A stretch of DNA of 41,955 nt from Acidobacteria bacterium 13_1_40CM_65_14 (GTDB lineage Bacteria > Acidobacteriota > Vicinamibacteria > Vicinamibacterales > CAVVIG01): the NCBI GenBank assembly GCA_001917905.1, contig MNEX01000088.1:1-41955 (forward strand), read 5' to 3'. A model generated the notes under the pieces. It made no database searches. It worked only from the letters and a program-made list of their open reading frames with translations, and was not told where the DNA came from. The position numbers and the translations under genes are program-made. Shown here in pieces: positions 15,489 to 24,659 of the stretch (its first letter is position 1; each line of letters starts with the position of its first letter).

Positions 15489-16105
15489 ATCGTCGGCTAG
15501 CAGCTGCCATCCTCATGTGCGTGTCGCTGACGGCGACCGCGTGGGCCCAGCCACCAACTGACCGCACGCCGAACGACCGCGCGCCCGAGACGGGCAGCGA
15601 GGCGATCGCCGTCGATCCGCGCGGCGCCGCCTATCTGATCGGACCCGAGGACATTCTCGACGTCCTGGTGTGGAAGAACGCGGATCTCAGTCGAACGGTT
15701 CCGGTCCGTCCTGACGGCAAGGTGTCGCTGCCGCTCGTCAACGACATTCAGGCCGCCGGCCTGACGCCGACCCAACTGCGCGAGCAGCTCACCAAGCGGC
15801 TCTCGGAGTACGTGGAATCGCCGGAGGTCTCGGTGATCATCCGCGAGGTGCACAGCGTCAAGGTGGCGGTGGTCGGCGCCGTCAAGGTGCCGGGCCGCTA
15901 CGAGGTCAAGAGCCCGGCGACCGTGCTCGAGCTGATCGCTCAGGCGCAGGGGCTCACCGAGTTCGCGTCGCGCGATCACATCCTCGTCATCCGCCAGAAC
16001 GGAGGTACGACGACGCGCGTGCCGTTCAATTACCGGAAGGCCGCCGAGGGATCGGAGAAAGACAACTTCTTCGTCCGCGCCGGCGACATCATCTTCGTGC
16101 CCTGA
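15485..16105 (+). CDS. Wza-type polysaccharide export protein (Poly_export + SLBB)
   Basis: A 206-residue periplasmic/outer-membrane OPX protein. The signal peptide ends AWAQ at about residue 22. The Poly_export domain occupies about 48-120 (YLIGPEDILDVLVWKNADLS, VRPDGKVSLPLVNDIQAAGLT), then one SLBB domain about 125-180 (VAVVGAVKVPGRYEVKSPAT). There is no lipobox. The length is that of the short OPX proteins of exosortase-type loci rather than of full Wza, so it probably needs the upstream beta-barrel to cross the outer membrane. The ATG overlaps the barrel stop by 4 bases, implying coupled translation. Confidence 0.92.
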   Translation: MNRRLAAAILMCVSLTATAWAQPPTDRTPNDRAPETGSEAIAVDPRGAAYLIGPEDILDVLVWKNADLSRTVPVRPDGKVSLPLVNDIQAAGLTPTQLREQLTKRLSEYVESPEVSVIIREVHSVKVAVVGAVKVPGRYEVKSPATVLELIAQAQGLTEFASRDHILVIRQNGGTTTRVPFNYRKAAEGSEKDNFFVRAGDIIFVP

Positions 16106-16115
16106 GAGGTCATCG

Positions 16116-17735
16116 ATGCCCCGCGATCCGCTGTCACCCGCCGCCGACGAATCGGTCATCCTGCGTGCCTGGGAGATCCTCCGGCGCCGCCGGTTGCTCG
16201 CCTTCGTCGTCTTCATGACGCTCGTCGCGTCGGCTCTCGCATTCGCGACGTACCTCCCCGACCTCTATCAGGCGACGGCCGTCGTGCTCGTGGAGCGGCA
16301 GGTCTCCGAGGCGGTGGTGAAGCCGCCGGCCAGCGGCGAGCTCGAAAGCCGGCTGCAGGTCATCAAGCAGGAGATTCTGAGCCGGGCCCGGCTGTCGGCG
16401 CTCGTCGAGCAGTACAACCTCTATCCGCGACTGCGCAGCCGCGCGCCGCTGGAGACGGTGCTCGATCAGACCCGCCGCGATATCCAAGTCGAGTTGACCG
16501 GCCCCGAGCAGGTCAGCGGCCGGACGAAAACGGTGGCCTTCAGGCTGATCTACACGGGCGAGCAGCGCGACACGGTCGCGGATGTCACCAATGCGCTCGC
16601 CGCCTTTTACGTCGCCCAGAACGACCGCATGCGATCGGAAGAGGCGCTGCGGACCGCGGAATTCCTGAAAGGGCAGCTGAGCGAGGCGAAACGCCAGGTG
16701 GATCATCACGAGCAAAACGTGCGGGCGTTCACCGGACGGCACGTCGGCGAATTGCCGCAGCAGACCGGCATGAACCTCGCGACGCTCAGCCGCCTCAACG
16801 ATCAGCTCCGGTTGAACGGGGAGCAGCAGTTGCACGTCCTCGAGCAACGCGAGCGGCTGCTCGAGGGGATCGCGGTCGACTCGGACGCGCTGAATATCGC
16901 CGCCGCCGCGCCGGCGGTCTCGAACACGAGCGATCCCGTGGAGCTGGCCAAACGCATCGACCGGATGAAGGACGAGCTGCAGCAGCTCGAGACCCGATCC
17001 ACCGCCAAACATCCCGACGTCATCCGGCTGAAGGAACAGATTGCCGCGCTCCAGCGGGAGGCCGCGGCGCGCGAAGACGCGGATCGAAAGGCTGCGGAGT
17101 CGAGCGAGAAGACGCCGGCGCCGTCGCGCGATCTGCCGCCGGCCCGGCGGCGCGCGCTCGAGAACCTGGACGGGGAGCTCAGTCGACTGAAGAAAACCGA
17201 GGCGGACGTCCGCAACGCGATCACCGCGTTCGAGCGCCGTCTGGAGGGCGCGCCCGAGCTGCAGAACGAGTTTACCTTGCTCTCACGCGATCAGCAGGCC
17301 GCCAAAGATCTCTACGACTCCCTGATGAAGCGCTACGACGAGGCGCAGCTCGTCGCGAGCATGGAGACCGATCGCCAGGGCGAGCGGTTTCGCATTCTCG
17401 AGTCCGCGGTTCCTCCGGACGGCCCGAAGGCCCCGAACCGCCTACGGCTGCTGATCCTTGGACTCCTGCTCGCCGCCGCGGCGGCGGTCGGCGCCGTGCT
17501 CCTTGCCGAGCAGCTCGATCCGTCGTTTCATACGCTCGATGAATTGCGCAAGTTCACGAGGATTCCTGTGATCGCGGCGATTCCCTGTATCGACGCGGCG
17601 CCTGGCGCGCGGCGCGCGCGGGTCGCCTTCGCGATGGCCTCCGCGCTGGTCGTGATCGTACTCGCCGGCGCGTTGTCGGCGCACGTCGCTCGCGACAATC
17701 AGCAACTGGTCCGCTTCCTGGTTCGAACGAGTTGA
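16116..17735 (+). CDS. Wzz/GumC-type polysaccharide copolymerase (chain-length determinant)
   Basis: A 539-residue inner-membrane protein. Helix 1 lies near residues 28-47 (LLAFVVFMTLVASALAFATY) and the Wzz domain follows. A long periplasmic coiled-coil region with many Gln/Glu/Arg heptads runs from about 180 to 400 and includes STAKHPDVIRLKEQI. Helix 2 is near 443-465 (LLILGLLLAAAAAVGAVLL). A further hydrophobic helix lies near 507-525 at the extreme C-terminus, so the C-terminus may return to the periplasm, which is unusual. It has no fused kinase; the separate BY-kinase follows 6 bases later. The pair sets polymer length with the Wzy protein. A GAGAGG ribosome site precedes the ATG. Confidence 0.92.
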   Translation: MPRDPLSPAADESVILRAWEILRRRRLLAFVVFMTLVASALAFATYLPDLYQATAVVLVERQVSEAVVKPPASGELESRLQVIKQEILSRARLSALVEQYNLYPRLRSRAPLETVLDQTRRDIQVELTGPEQVSGRTKTVAFRLIYTGEQRDTVADVTNALAAFYVAQNDRMRSEEALRTAEFLKGQLSEAKRQVDHHEQNVRAFTGRHVGELPQQTGMNLATLSRLNDQLRLNGEQQLHVLEQRERLLEGIAVDSDALNIAAAAPAVSNTSDPVELAKRIDRMKDELQQLETRSTAKHPDVIRLKEQIAALQREAAAREDADRKAAESSEKTPAPSRDLPPARRRALENLDGELSRLKKTEADVRNAITAFERRLEGAPELQNEFTLLSRDQQAAKDLYDSLMKRYDEAQLVASMETDRQGERFRILESAVPPDGPKAPNRLRLLILGLLLAAAAAVGAVLLAEQLDPSFHTLDELRKFTRIPVIAAIPCIDAAPGARRARVAFAMASALVVIVLAGALSAHVARDNQQLVRFLVRTS

Positions 17736-17741
17736 TCGCCC

Positions 17742-18449
17742 ATGAGACAACATCTTGATCCCTCCCTGGTGAGCCTGAAGGCGCCGGCCTCGTTCGCCGC
17801 CGAACAGTACCAGGGCCTGCGCATCACGATCGAACAGTTGAAGCGTCTGCGGGACGTTCGTTTGATCGCCGTCACCAGCCCGAGCGCGGGGGACGGGAAA
17901 ACCGTCACCGCCCTCAACCTCGCGGGGGTGCTCGCGTGCGGGTCGGACGCTCGCGTCCTGCTCATCGACGCCGATCTGCGGCGTCCCACGGTTGCCGCGC
18001 GCCTGGGAATCGGCGCCGCGGATCCGCGCGGCCTCGTCGACGCCATCGCCGACACGAACGTGTGGCTCGACCAGGTCACGCGCCAGGTGGACGGCTTCAA
18101 CCTGTCGGTCATTCCGGCCGGTGTGACGCGCGTCCCGATCCACGAGATTCTTCGGTCGCCGCGACTCGAGCGCCTCCTTCAGGAGGCGCGGCAGCGCTAC
18201 GACTTCATCGTGCTCGATACACCTCCGCTGCTACCGGTGTTCGACGCGGCCACGATCTCCAAGCTCGTGGACGGACTCATCGTCGTCGTGGCGGCGAATC
18301 AAACGCCGCGCAAGCTGCTTGCGGAAGCCCTGACTCTTCTCGATCCGGCGACGGTGCTGGGCCTCGTGTTCAATCGAGACGTCCAGCCGTTGTTCGGGTA
18401 CTACAACTCGTCGTACCGCGGGTACTTTGGTGAGGCGCGGACTGCCTGA
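17742..18449 (+). CDS. BY-type tyrosine kinase, cytoplasmic
   Basis: A 235-residue P-loop ATPase of the CpsD/Wzc-C family. Walker A is AGDGKT (Gly50-Thr54), Walker A' is VLLIDADLRRPTVAARLG and Walker B is FIVLDTPPLLPVFDA. The C-terminus is a tyrosine cluster (GYYNSSYRGYFGEA) that is expected to be autophosphorylated. It is encoded apart from its membrane activator, the Wzz-type protein directly upstream, as in Gram-positive and exosortase-type loci. It controls polymerisation and export cycles by cycling phosphorylation. Confidence 0.92.
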   Translation: MRQHLDPSLVSLKAPASFAAEQYQGLRITIEQLKRLRDVRLIAVTSPSAGDGKTVTALNLAGVLACGSDARVLLIDADLRRPTVAARLGIGAADPRGLVDAIADTNVWLDQVTRQVDGFNLSVIPAGVTRVPIHEILRSPRLERLLQEARQRYDFIVLDTPPLLPVFDAATISKLVDGLIVVVAANQTPRKLLAEALTLLDPATVLGLVFNRDVQPLFGYYNSSYRGYFGEARTA

Positions 18450-18479
18450 CGCCCCAAGTCACCCCTGAGGCCGCCTACC

Positions 18480-19763
18480 GTGAACCCTGAGTCGCGTACT
18501 CGCCATCCTGTTCTCCTGCCGGCGCTGGTCATCATCGCGGCATCCACGCTGTTGGCAGGCTGCTACGTCGGCATTCCTCCCGTTGATCTCGGAGCCTTGT
18601 CCGCCGTGTTCGTGCTGGCGGCGGCAGTCCCGCCGATGCGATCCCTGTGTGTCGTGATGCGCCAGCGGCGCCAGCGGAACCAGCGCACGGTCATCCTCGG
18701 ATCCGGTCCGATGGCGGCCAAGCTCCTCGAGGAAATCGAGGCCCTCGACCGCTGTTACCACCGCGTCATCGGCGTCATCGACGATGAACCGCTGCCGACA
18801 TCATGGGCGGCCCAGGCCAGGTGGCTCGGTCCCGCCAATCGGCTCGCCGAGATTGTCGAACGCGAGCGACCGGGGCGCATCGTGGTCGCGTTTGCCGATC
18901 GTCGTGATCGGCTACCGCTCCAACGCCTGCTCGAGCTCCGGGTCCGCGGCATGATCGTCGAGGACGCGCTGGAGTTCCACGAGCGCGTGACCGGCAAGAT
19001 CGCCATCGAGGCGCTCAACCCGAGCGCGCTGATCCTCTCCTCGAAAGGGTTTCGAAACGATGGCGCGTCCGAGCTGGCGGCGCGGATCGTGAGTCTCGTC
19101 GTGTCGGCGATCGGACTGGTGCTCTCGGCGCCACTGCTGGCGGTGATCGCCGTCGCGATCAAGCTCAGCTCCCGCGGTCCCGTGCTGTTCGTGCAGAACC
19201 GCGCGGGGCGAGACGGCCGTCCGTTCGGCTTGCTGAAGTTCCGAACGATGCACCCGAGCGAGGAGCGACAGTCGGAGTGGGTGCGGGACAACGCCCACCG
19301 GATTACCGGCGTCGGCGCCTGGCTGCGACGGTTCCGGCTGGACGAGCTCCCGCAGCTCGTGAACGTCCTCAAGGGCGACATGAACCTCGTCGGACCGCGG
19401 CCGCATCCCACCTGCAACCACCAGATCTTCACCGAGCGGATCGCGTACTACCCGATCCGCTCGATCGTGCGCCCCGGCGTCACCGGCTGGGCGCAGGTTC
19501 GCTACGGCTATGCGAACGACCTCGCGGAAGAAACCGAAAAGATGCGGTACGACCTCTACTACATCAAGAACCGATCGCTGTGGCTGGATGCGCGGATCCT
19601 GTTGCACACGATCGTCGTGATGTTGAGCGGCGACGGAGCCGCCAGAGTGCGGCGGCAGCCGCGCGATCCCGGTGTCGCATGGGCTCCCGAGCGCACCGAC
19701 GGGACGCCGTACCCCTCATGGCTCGTCAGGCCGGGCGCCGCGCCTTCGGCCGGGCGGGATTGA
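18480..19763 (+). CDS. Undecaprenyl-phosphate sugar phosphotransferase (initiating enzyme)
   Basis: A 427-residue polyprenyl-phosphate hexose-1-phosphate transferase of the WcaJ/PssY type, which starts each repeat unit on undecaprenyl phosphate at the inner membrane. Only two N-terminal helices are present (about 12-30 and 37-56) rather than four or five. A Rossmann-like domain follows (VILGSGPMAAKLLEEIEAL). The catalytic domain begins with the re-entrant helix near 205-228 and holds LKFRTM, RLDELPQLVNVLKGDMNLVG with PRP, and RPGVTGWAQVRYGY. Start is GTG at 18480 with GAGG upstream; no ATG would keep the N-terminal helices. The next gene starts 5 bases after the stop. Confidence 0.92.
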   Translation: MNPESRTRHPVLLPALVIIAASTLLAGCYVGIPPVDLGALSAVFVLAAAVPPMRSLCVVMRQRRQRNQRTVILGSGPMAAKLLEEIEALDRCYHRVIGVIDDEPLPTSWAAQARWLGPANRLAEIVERERPGRIVVAFADRRDRLPLQRLLELRVRGMIVEDALEFHERVTGKIAIEALNPSALILSSKGFRNDGASELAARIVSLVVSAIGLVLSAPLLAVIAVAIKLSSRGPVLFVQNRAGRDGRPFGLLKFRTMHPSEERQSEWVRDNAHRITGVGAWLRRFRLDELPQLVNVLKGDMNLVGPRPHPTCNHQIFTERIAYYPIRSIVRPGVTGWAQVRYGYANDLAEETEKMRYDLYYIKNRSLWLDARILLHTIVVMLSGDGAARVRRQPRDPGVAWAPERTDGTPYPSWLVRPGAAPSAGRD

Positions 19764-19768
19764 CCTCC

Positions 19769-21133
19769 ATGTTTCCTCGCGCGGGGGCGGCAGTCCCCTA
19801 CTCACCAGCGCCAACTGTGTGGTGGCGTCAAGACGACGGCGGCGTCGACGAGGCTCCGGCCCCGACGACGACGACCGGCCGCGTCGCCTTCGCGTCGCTC
19901 GTGGTGTTCACCGGCATCCTGCTGCTGTCACCGCAAATCTGGCTGCCAATTCTCGGGTCGTTGAGAATCGCGCTGCTCGCGGCGGGTCTTGCCATCGCCG
20001 CGCATCTGCTGCAGCGGCTCGCGGACCATCAGCCGACGCCGTTTGCCACCGAAGTCGTGCTCGCGGTCCTGCTCGTGTGCTGGGCCGTGATCACCGTTCC
20101 GGTCTCCTATTGGCCCGGCGGCAGCGTGAACGTGCTCACCGACCACTACCTGAAGGCGGTCGTGTTCTTCTGGCTGATCGGCGCGCTGGTCGCCACCACG
20201 TCGCGCCTGCGCGTGTTCGCGTGGACGCTCGTCGTCTGTTCCATCCCGCTCGCGGCGACCGCGCTCAACAACTACGTGTCGGGTGTGTTCCTGTCGACCC
20301 GCGTCCCCGGCGTGCACCGCATCTACGGCTATTACGGAGGATCGGGCATCGCGGGGAATCCGAACGATCTTGCGCTGATGCTGAACCTCGTCATCCCCAT
20401 GGCCGCGGTCATGATGATGAGCGCACGGAGCGCGACCGGTCGCTGGCTGGCGGCGGCCACGCTCGTGCTCGACGCGGCCGCGGTCGTCGTGACGTTCTCG
20501 CGTGCGGGGTTTCTCACGCTGGCGACGACGCTCGTCCTCTTCGTGTTCTGGCTGGTTCGGCGCCGGGCTGCAGGCACGGCGGCCGTGCTCCTTCTGGCCG
20601 GACTGTTCGCGCTGCCCTATCTCCCGCGAGGCTACGCGGACCGTCTGAGTACGATCACCGACATGGCGGCCGACCGGACGGGATCCGCGGCCGGACGGTG
20701 GAACGACTACCAGGTCGCGCTCGGCGTGGTCGCGCACAATCCGATCATCGGCGTCGGCATCGGCCAGGACGTGCTCGCCATGAACGAGTACCGCGGCGTG
20801 AGCGACTGGATCTCGGTGCACAACGCGTTTCTTCAGTACGCCGTCGATCTTGGCGTGCCGGGTCTCCTGCTCTTCTTGTGGCTGTATGTGATGTGTCTGC
20901 GCAGTGCGCGAGCGGTCGAACGGCGCTCGGCCCGCGAACCGGCGCTCGGCGATCTCGCTCACCTGGCGGCGGGCGTCCAGATCGCGCTCGTCGCGTTCGG
21001 CGTCGCCGCCTTCTTTCATCCGATCGCGTACCAGTTCTATTTCTTTTCAATCGGCGGGATGGCGGTCGCTCTCAAGCGCGCGTACGTGACAGCGAGCCAG
21101 GCGGCGGCGCCCGCCGAATCGCAGGCATCATGA
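19769..21133 (+). CDS. Wzy/O-antigen-ligase-like polymerase
   Basis: A 454-residue polytopic membrane protein with about 11-12 helices. The Wzy_C-type core has SRAGFLTLATTLVLF, a large periplasmic loop with RLSTITDMAADRTGSAAGRW, then NPIIGVGIGQ and HNAFLQYAVDLGVPGLLLF. This is the family that includes O-antigen polymerase, O-antigen ligase and the exosortase-associated ligase-like proteins; sequence reading cannot tell these apart. Given a Wzz-type protein and a flippase in the same operon, polymerase is the simplest role. ATG 19769 is chosen because upstream in-frame sequence is antisense-like shadow of the sugar transferase. The stop overlaps the next ATG (ATGA at 21130). Confidence 0.88.
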   Translation: MFPRAGAAVPYSPAPTVWWRQDDGGVDEAPAPTTTTGRVAFASLVVFTGILLLSPQIWLPILGSLRIALLAAGLAIAAHLLQRLADHQPTPFATEVVLAVLLVCWAVITVPVSYWPGGSVNVLTDHYLKAVVFFWLIGALVATTSRLRVFAWTLVVCSIPLAATALNNYVSGVFLSTRVPGVHRIYGYYGGSGIAGNPNDLALMLNLVIPMAAVMMMSARSATGRWLAAATLVLDAAAVVVTFSRAGFLTLATTLVLFVFWLVRRRAAGTAAVLLLAGLFALPYLPRGYADRLSTITDMAADRTGSAAGRWNDYQVALGVVAHNPIIGVGIGQDVLAMNEYRGVSDWISVHNAFLQYAVDLGVPGLLLFLWLYVMCLRSARAVERRSAREPALGDLAHLAAGVQIALVAFGVAAFFHPIAYQFYFFSIGGMAVALKRAYVTASQAAAPAESQAS

Positions 21134-23508
21134 ACGTCGTGGACACTCGCGTACCTGATGCACGCGCGCCGCTCCGGCTGCTCAAGGTCGTGCCGACGCT
21201 GTTGTGCGGGGGAACCGAGAACCAGGTCATGGCGCTGTGCCGATCGCTCAACCACGGCCGAACGGATCTCGAAATGGCCTGCCTGCGCCGGCTCGGACCC
21301 TTCGTCAAGGAAATCGACGACCGGCGCATTCCCCTCGCGGAGTATCCGATCGAATCGTTCTACAGCCTGAACGCGCTCGCCCAGCAGGCGAAGTTCGCGC
21401 GGCATCTGACGCGACGCCGCACCCAGATCGTGCACGCCTACAACTTCTACGGCAACGTCTTCGCCGTCCCCCCCGCCAGGCTGGCGGGAACACCGGTGGT
21501 GATCGCCTCGATTCGCGATCTCGGACTCTACCTCACGCCGATGCAGAAGCGCGTCCAGCGGTACGTGTGCAAGCTCGCCGACCGCGTCCTCGTCAACGCC
21601 GATGCGGTCAAGGACTGGCTGGTCCGCGACGGCTACGCGCCGGAAAAGATCGTCGTGATTCCCAACGGCGTGGACGTCAGCCGCTTCAGCGCTCCGCGCG
21701 AGCCGTCCCGACTCCGGTGCGAGCTCGAGCTCCCACCTGATGTCCCGCTGGTGGCGGTGGTGTCGCGATTGACCCGGCTCAAAGGACTGGAACAGTTTCT
21801 CGAGGCCGCCGCGCTCGTCGGCCAACGATTCCCGCAGGCGCGGTTCCTCGTCGTCGGCGAAACGCCGCCGCATGACCCGACGTACCTGGACGACCTGAAG
21901 GCGCTGGCCGGGCGGCTGTGTATCGGCGACCGCGTCATCTTCACCGGCTTGCGATCGGACGTGCCGGCGCTTCTGGCCAACGTCACCGTCTCGGTCATGC
22001 CGTCGTTGAACGAGGCGTTGTCGAATGCGCTTCTCGAGTCGATGGCCGCGGGCGCACCGATCGTCGCCACGCGTGTCGGCGGCACGCCCGAGGTGCTCAC
22101 CGACGGCAAGACCGGTCTCCTCGTGCCGGCCGCCGACGTCCCGTCCCTGGCGACGTCGATTGCGCGGCTGCTCGACGCGCCGATCCTGGCGGCACAGCTC
22201 GGCCGGGCGGCGCGGCAGGTGATCGAGGAGCGATACTCCATCACGCGCATGGCGGCGACGACGGAAAACCTCTATCGCGACCTCCTGACACGCCACGCGC
22301 GCAAAACTGAACGGCGAGGAATCCGGCACGAACGCGCCGCGCGAGAGACCCACGGCCAATGGCTCGGCACTCTGACGTCCCTTGTCGATCGCCCGGCGCT
22401 ACCGATCGCGGAGCCCGCGTGCTCCGTGCACGTGGTGACGGATGACGCCGAGTTCCTCGCTCTCGAAGCGGAATGGAACGAGACCGTCGAGCGTGCCCGG
22501 ATTGGGCATCCATTCCTGCGTCATGAATGGCTGCGGACGTGGTGGGAGTGCTTCGGCCGCGGTTGCCGCCTGCACATCCTCATCGTGAGACGCGGCGGCC
22601 GGATCGCAGCGATTGCGCCGCTGCTGTCCGACACCACCCGCTCGTACGGGATCTCGATCCGACGACTCCGACTGCTGCACAACGATCACACGCCGCGGGC
22701 CGACTTCATCGTTGCGGAGCAGCCGGAGGAATCGTATCGGGCCATTTGGAAAGCGCTGTGCGAGCAGCGCGACCGTTGGGACGTGTTGCAGTTGAGTCAA
22801 CTGCCGGAGGGTTCGCCGACGCTCGACACCGTGTCGTCTCTCGCGGCCGAAGACGGGTGTCTCAGCGGCGTCTGGCCGAGCGGTGATGCACCGTACGTGC
22901 GACTCGCCGGGAACTGGGACGAGTACTACAGCAGGCTGAGCTCGAAGTTCAGGCAGAACGTTCGCAATCGGCTGTCACGCCTGACACGCCTCGGTGAGCC
23001 GGCGCTCGAAACCGTCATCGACGGCGCCGCGCTCCTCGGTGCACGCGAGGACGCGTTCCGGCTCGAAGCGTCGGGGTGGAAGGCCGAGGCGGGAACCTCG
23101 ATCGACTCCGATCCAGCCGTCCACCGCTTCTATGCGCTACTGGCCGAGCGGGCGTCCCAACACCGCTGGCTCCATCTGCTCTTCCTCACCGTGAACGGCG
23201 AGCGCATTGCGACGTCGTACGGCGCGCGCTACGGGAACCGGCTCTTTCTTTTCAAGACCGGGTACGACCCCGCACATGCGCAATGCTCCCCCTTCAAGCT
23301 CCTCATCTACTTCGCCGTCCGGCACGCGTTTGCGGAAGGCCTGACCGAGGTCGACTTCCTCGGAGACGCCGAGCCGTGGAAGTTGGAATGGACCCCGACC
23401 ACCAGGGCCCATCACTGGTTGTTCGTGTTCGCGAACACCAGCCGCGCGCGCGTGCTCCATCACGCGAAGTTCCGGCTTGCGCCCGTCTTGAAGCGCTGGA
23501 GAGCGTGA
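21130..23508 (+). CDS. Fusion of GT4 glycosyltransferase and FemAB/BioF2-like acyltransferase
   Basis: A single 792-residue frame. Residues 1-400 are a complete GT-B glycosyltransferase of family 4: VPTLLCGGTENQVMALCRSL, IPNGVDVSRF, VSRLTRLKGLEQF, and the nucleotide-sugar motif SLNEALSNALLESMAAG (E-x7-E). A short basic linker (about 400-420) leads to a second complete domain, 425-792, of the double-GNAT family: HPFLRHEWLRTWWECFGRG, AIAPLLSDT, SSKFRQNVRNRLSRL, FFKTGYDP-like LFKTGYDPAHAQCSPFKLL. No stop and no ATG lies between them. A second gene starting at one of the GTG codons near 22426 cannot be excluded. Together they could add a sugar and acylate it. Its stop overlaps the start of the aminotransferase. 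Confidence 0.82.
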   Translation: MNVVDTRVPDARAPLRLLKVVPTLLCGGTENQVMALCRSLNHGRTDLEMACLRRLGPFVKEIDDRRIPLAEYPIESFYSLNALAQQAKFARHLTRRRTQIVHAYNFYGNVFAVPPARLAGTPVVIASIRDLGLYLTPMQKRVQRYVCKLADRVLVNADAVKDWLVRDGYAPEKIVVIPNGVDVSRFSAPREPSRLRCELELPPDVPLVAVVSRLTRLKGLEQFLEAAALVGQRFPQARFLVVGETPPHDPTYLDDLKALAGRLCIGDRVIFTGLRSDVPALLANVTVSVMPSLNEALSNALLESMAAGAPIVATRVGGTPEVLTDGKTGLLVPAADVPSLATSIARLLDAPILAAQLGRAARQVIEERYSITRMAATTENLYRDLLTRHARKTERRGIRHERAARETHGQWLGTLTSLVDRPALPIAEPACSVHVVTDDAEFLALEAEWNETVERARIGHPFLRHEWLRTWWECFGRGCRLHILIVRRGGRIAAIAPLLSDTTRSYGISIRRLRLLHNDHTPRADFIVAEQPEESYRAIWKALCEQRDRWDVLQLSQLPEGSPTLDTVSSLAAEDGCLSGVWPSGDAPYVRLAGNWDEYYSRLSSKFRQNVRNRLSRLTRLGEPALETVIDGAALLGAREDAFRLEASGWKAEAGTSIDSDPAVHRFYALLAERASQHRWLHLLFLTVNGERIATSYGARYGNRLFLFKTGYDPAHAQCSPFKLLIYFAVRHAFAEGLTEVDFLGDAEPWKLEWTPTTRAHHWLFVFANTSRARVLHHAKFRLAPVLKRWRA

Positions 23509-23510
23509 TC

Positions 23511-24659
23511 ATGTTCGTACCGACGTATCAGGGACTCTCCGCGAAGGACTTCTTCAGATCCGCCGGCTTGCCGAGCCAGTGGTTTCCGTTCAACGCGCCG
23601 CACGCCCTGCGCTTCTACAGAGCGCGCAACGCGATCTACTACCTGTTCAAGGCGCTGTGCGCGAGCCGGCCGAACCTGACCGTGCTCGTGCCGGATTATT
23701 ACAGCGGCAACGAAGTGCTCGCCATGCGGGCCGCCGGCGCGAGACTTCAGTACTGTCCTGTCGGTCGGCACATGCAGCTCGATCCGAATGACGTCGAGCG
23801 GCTGTGCGCGCGCGACGAACCGGACGTGCTGTACGTCATCCACTACCTCGGATGGCCGCAGCCGATGAATGCCCTCGTCGAGTTGTGCGCCCGGCGCGGC
23901 ATGCTGCTCTTCGAAGATTGTGCGCTCGCGCTTCTGAGCGAGCTCGATGGCAAGCCGCTCGGATCGTTCGGCGACTGGGCCGTGTTCTGCCTGTACAAGA
24001 CGCTTCCGGTCCCGAACGGCGCGGTGCTCGTGCAGAACACCGCGAAGCTCGAGTCGCTCGAACGGCTGCGGCTGCGGCACGTGGGACCCGCTTCGGTGCT
24101 CGGACGCACCGCCGAGCTCTTCGTCCAGCGGGCCCGGAGCCGCGCCGACCGGCTGGGCGCCGCGCTGTGCGCGGTGAAGCGAGGCCTCGGCCGCGCGGCG
24201 GGAGCGCTGGAGGTCCACCGCACGCCGGTCGGCGACATGGGGTTCGACGTGACCGCCGTCGATCTCGCGATGTCGCGATTGTCGGAGCGCGTGATCGGCC
24301 GGCTGGACTTCGCCGAGATCAGACGCCGGCGCGTCGCGAACTTCCGCCGCCTGTCGCAGGGACTTCGAGGCCGGGCGAGCCAGGTGCTGCCGGATCCGGT
24401 GGAAGGCATCTGCCCGCTCTTCTTTCCGGTGTTCGTCGAGGACAAAGCGGCGGCGGCGACAGCGCTGCGGCAGCGCGGTGTGGATGCGCTCGAATTCTGG
24501 AACGACGGCGTCGAGGCGGACGGTCTCGAGATGTCCCCGGCCGCCAGCTTCCTTCGCGCTCACGTGCTCGAGTTGCCCATTCATCAGGACCTGACGCCGG
24601 AGCACGTCGACTACGTCGCGCGTCAGGTGTCGACCTTGAATCTGCGGATGGCTGCGTGA
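23511..24659 (+). CDS. DegT/DnrJ/StrS-like PLP aminotransferase
   Basis: A 382-residue fold-type I PLP protein. LLFEDCALALLSE holds the PLP-pyridine Asp (about 136), and the Schiff-base lysine is Lys163 in VFCLYKTLPVPNGAVLV. The spacing and LGSFGDWAVF context are those of the sugar aminotransferase family DegT/DnrJ/EryC1/StrS, although the N-terminus is divergent. It probably makes an amino sugar or serves as a variant that modifies a sugar intermediate for the polymer. ATG 23511 is chosen; GTG 23505 two codons earlier would overlap the previous stop. The next gene overlaps its stop (GTGA at 24656). The two flanking acyltransferases would be natural users of its amino-sugar product. Confidence 0.82.
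   Translation: MFVPTYQGLSAKDFFRSAGLPSQWFPFNAPHALRFYRARNAIYYLFKALCASRPNLTVLVPDYYSGNEVLAMRAAGARLQYCPVGRHMQLDPNDVERLCARDEPDVLYVIHYLGWPQPMNALVELCARRGMLLFEDCALALLSELDGKPLGSFGDWAVFCLYKTLPVPNGAVLVQNTAKLESLERLRLRHVGPASVLGRTAELFVQRARSRADRLGAALCAVKRGLGRAAGALEVHRTPVGDMGFDVTAVDLAMSRLSERVIGRLDFAEIRRRRVANFRRLSQGLRGRASQVLPDPVEGICPLFFPVFVEDKAAAATALRQRGVDALEFWNDGVEADGLEMSPAASFLRAHVLELPIHQDLTPEHVDYVARQVSTLNLRMAA

Noticed and set aside
19672-21129. The reading frame of the GT4 fusion stays open for 486 codons upstream
   Set aside because: That stretch is an out-of-frame shadow of the Wzy-like gene; its translation is Arg-rich and has no domain. The true start is the ATG at 21130.
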